DNA of 64,000 nucleotides, from contig NZ_CP092362.2 in NCBI RefSeq assembly GCF_022370635.2, positions 3,038,001 through 3,102,000 of the forward strand, read 5' to 3'. A program made the position numbers and the translations under genes. This document shows positions 62,836-64,000 of this stretch, piece after piece (the stretch's first letter is position 1; each line of letters starts with the position of its first letter). Source of the stretch: Mycolicibacterium crocinum (GTDB taxonomy: Bacteria > Actinomycetota > Actinomycetes > Mycobacteriales > Mycobacteriaceae). Below the pieces are notes generated by a model. The model worked only from the letters and a program-made list of their open reading frames with translations. It was not told the DNA's origin and searched no databases.

Positions 62836-64000
62836 CTACGAGTCGTCGAGCATCTCTTCGAGGTCTTCGGTGGTCGGGATGTCCGCTGCAGGCAACACCA
62901 GCGACGCGTCGGGAGCCCAAGCCACGTGCACGTCGTCACCGGGCCGCAGCATCGGCAGGTTCTGCTCCGGTCCGACGTGGGCGACGATCGGGGAGCCGTC
63001 GCCGACCGCCATCGACAGTCGCAGCACCGGCCCTTGGAAGGTCAGGTCGACGACCTTGGCGCCGACCGTGGCGACGTCACCGGTCGGTTGATCTATCGAC
63101 ACCCGGACCCGCTCGGGCCGAACCATCAGGGTGGCCTGACCGCCGGGCTCGATCGTGGTGTCCCCGGGCTTCGCCTTGAGCTTGGTGCCCAGCACCTCGA
63201 CCTCGACGAAATCGCGGTTGACGCGACCGGTCTGCCGGCCGTGCCACAGGTTGGCCTGGCCGATGAAGCCGGCGACGAACACGGTGGCGGGACGGTCGTA
63301 GATATCGGTCGGGGTGCCGATCTGTTCGACGTTGCCGGCGTTCATGACCGCGATCCGGTCGCTCATCGTGAGCGCTTCCTCTTGGTCGTGGGTCACGTAG
63401 ACGAACGTGATGCCAACCTCGCGCTGGATGCGCTTGAGTTCGAACTGCATGACATGGCGCAGTTTGAGGTCCAGGGCGCCGAGCGGCTCGTCGAGCAGCA
63501 GCGCGCTGGGGTAGTTGACCAGGGCCCGGGCCAGCGCGACGCGCTGCTGCTGGCCGCCGGAGAGCTGGGCGGGCTTGCGCTGAGCGAAGTCGGTGAGCCG
63601 GACGACTTCGAGCATCTCGTCGACGCTCTTCTTCACCGCCGCCTTGTCCTTCTTCTGGCTGCGCGGCCCGTAGGCCACGTTGTCCCACACCGTCATGTGC
63701 GGGAACAGCGCGTAATGCTGGAAGACGGTGTTGACGTTGCGCTTGTGCGGGGGCACCCGGGATACGTCGACGCCCTCGAGCCGAATCGCGCCCTCGGTGG
63801 GCTGTTCGAAGCCCGCAATCATGCGCAGGGTGGTGGTCTTTCCGCAGCCGGACGGGCCGAGCATGGAGAAGAACTCGCCCGCGCCGATCGAGAAGTCGGC
63901 GTCAGCGACGGCGACATAGTCCTCGAAACGCTTGACGACGTGATCGATTTCGATGACCGGCGCGCCGCTGGTGCGCCGGGGTCCGGTGTGTCCGGGGGTC
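62836..64000 (-). CDS. potA: Polyamine-type ABC transporter ATPase PotA (5' end beyond window)
   Basis: At least 388 residues; the frame remains open to the right edge, so the start is missing. Visible order: the N-terminal strand [20 protein letters not shown], Walker [22 protein letters not shown]-loop [17 protein letters not shown], signature [15 protein letters not shown], Walker [16 protein letters not shown], switch His in YVTHDQEEA, and a C-terminal TOBE domain (about 260-388). Energises uptake through PotB/PotC. First gene of the pot operon. Confidence 0.94.
   Translation of the reverse strand, partial: TPGHTGPRRTSGAPVIEIDHVVKRFEDYVAVADADFSIGAGEFFSMLGPSGCGKTTTLRMIAGFEQPTEGAIRLEGVDVSRVPPHKRNVNTVFQHYALFPHMTVWDNVAYGPRSQKKDKAAVKKSVDEMLEVVRLTDFAQRKPAQLSGGQQQRVALARALVNYPSALLLDEPLGALDLKLRHVMQFELKRIQREVGITFVYVTHDQEEALTMSDRIAVMNAGNVEQIGTPTDIYDRPATVFVAGFIGQANLWHGRQTGRVNRDFVEVEVLGTKLKAKPGDTTIEPGGQATLMVRPERVRVSIDQPTGDVATVGAKVVDLTFQGPVLRLSMAVGDGSPIVAHVGPEQNLPMLRPGDDVHVAWAPDASLVLPAADIPTTEDLEEMLDDS

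Overview
This window is from a fast-growing mycobacterium (Mycolicibacterium type). It is GC-rich and keeps much of the M. tuberculosis gene neighbourhood in order: helY, Rv2091c/Rv2090-like genes, pepE, an Rv2074-like F420 enzyme, an Rv2073c-like SDR, cobL-cobM-cobK, cobIJ-cobH-cobG, cobN, an Rv2061c-like gene, fxsA, ppm1, rbpA, lppI, lipT, pncA and an Rv2042c-like gene. Several species-specific blocks replace M. tuberculosis genes. lnt and ppm1 are separate genes, as in M. smegmatis. All genes are read as chromosomal. No rRNA, tRNA, CRISPR array, insertion sequence or phage was seen.

Layout. 0-5.5 kb: end of helY, a DUF4333 membrane protein, a 5'-3' exonuclease, a hotdog-like protein, pepE, an F420 biliverdin-reductase-type protein and an SDR. 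5.5-12.8 kb: aerobic cobalamin ring genes in two convergent operons (SDR-cobL-cobM-cobK forward; cobG-cobH-cobIJ reverse). Between them is a 13E12-family HNH gene with a perfect LexA/SOS box. 12.9-18.4 kb: a flavin monooxygenase and the moxR3 (MoxR/DUF58) operon. 18.4-20.6 kb: peroxiredoxin-like gene, TetR and haloalkane dehalogenase, with a palindrome at the promoter. 20.7-25 kb: cobN and two tandem F420/PPOX enzymes. 25-30 kb: fxsA, amidohydrolase, lnt and ppm1, converging on rbpA; both fxsA and rbpA have an ECF-sigma-type promoter (GGAAC-N17-CGTT). 30-38 kb: recQ, a KmtR-type metal sensor with its CDF exporter, lppI, lipT and a kinase/lipocalin-like fusion. 38-44 kb: small stress-type proteins, a DUF4333 lipoprotein and the gluconate genes gntR/gntK/gntP. 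44-50.7 kb: DoxX protein with 11-residue repeats, DUF6328, then a TetR-controlled cluster of two methyltransferases, a QW-repeat alpha/alpha-barrel protein, a GT4 glycosyltransferase and an MBL hydrolase. 50.7-59.8 kb: a kinase-M23-like-aminotransferase fusion, pncA, an NTF2-like protein, DUF1206, MddA-like, an HD-GYP/LuxR protein and DedA. 59.8-64 kb: a polyamine-type ABC transporter, potA-potD-potB-potC (potA runs off the edge).

Regulation is unusually readable. At least a dozen genes have a TANNNT -10 element ending 6-7 nt before the start codon, the mark of leaderless mycobacterial transcripts, and this settles several starts. The best candidate for an undescribed system is the 45.4-50.7 kb cluster. 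Its TetR gene and the GT4/MBL divergent promoter, 4 kb apart, share a 17-bp motif with one mismatch, which marks the block as one regulon. The likely product is a methylated glycoconjugate, but its identity cannot be read from sequence.
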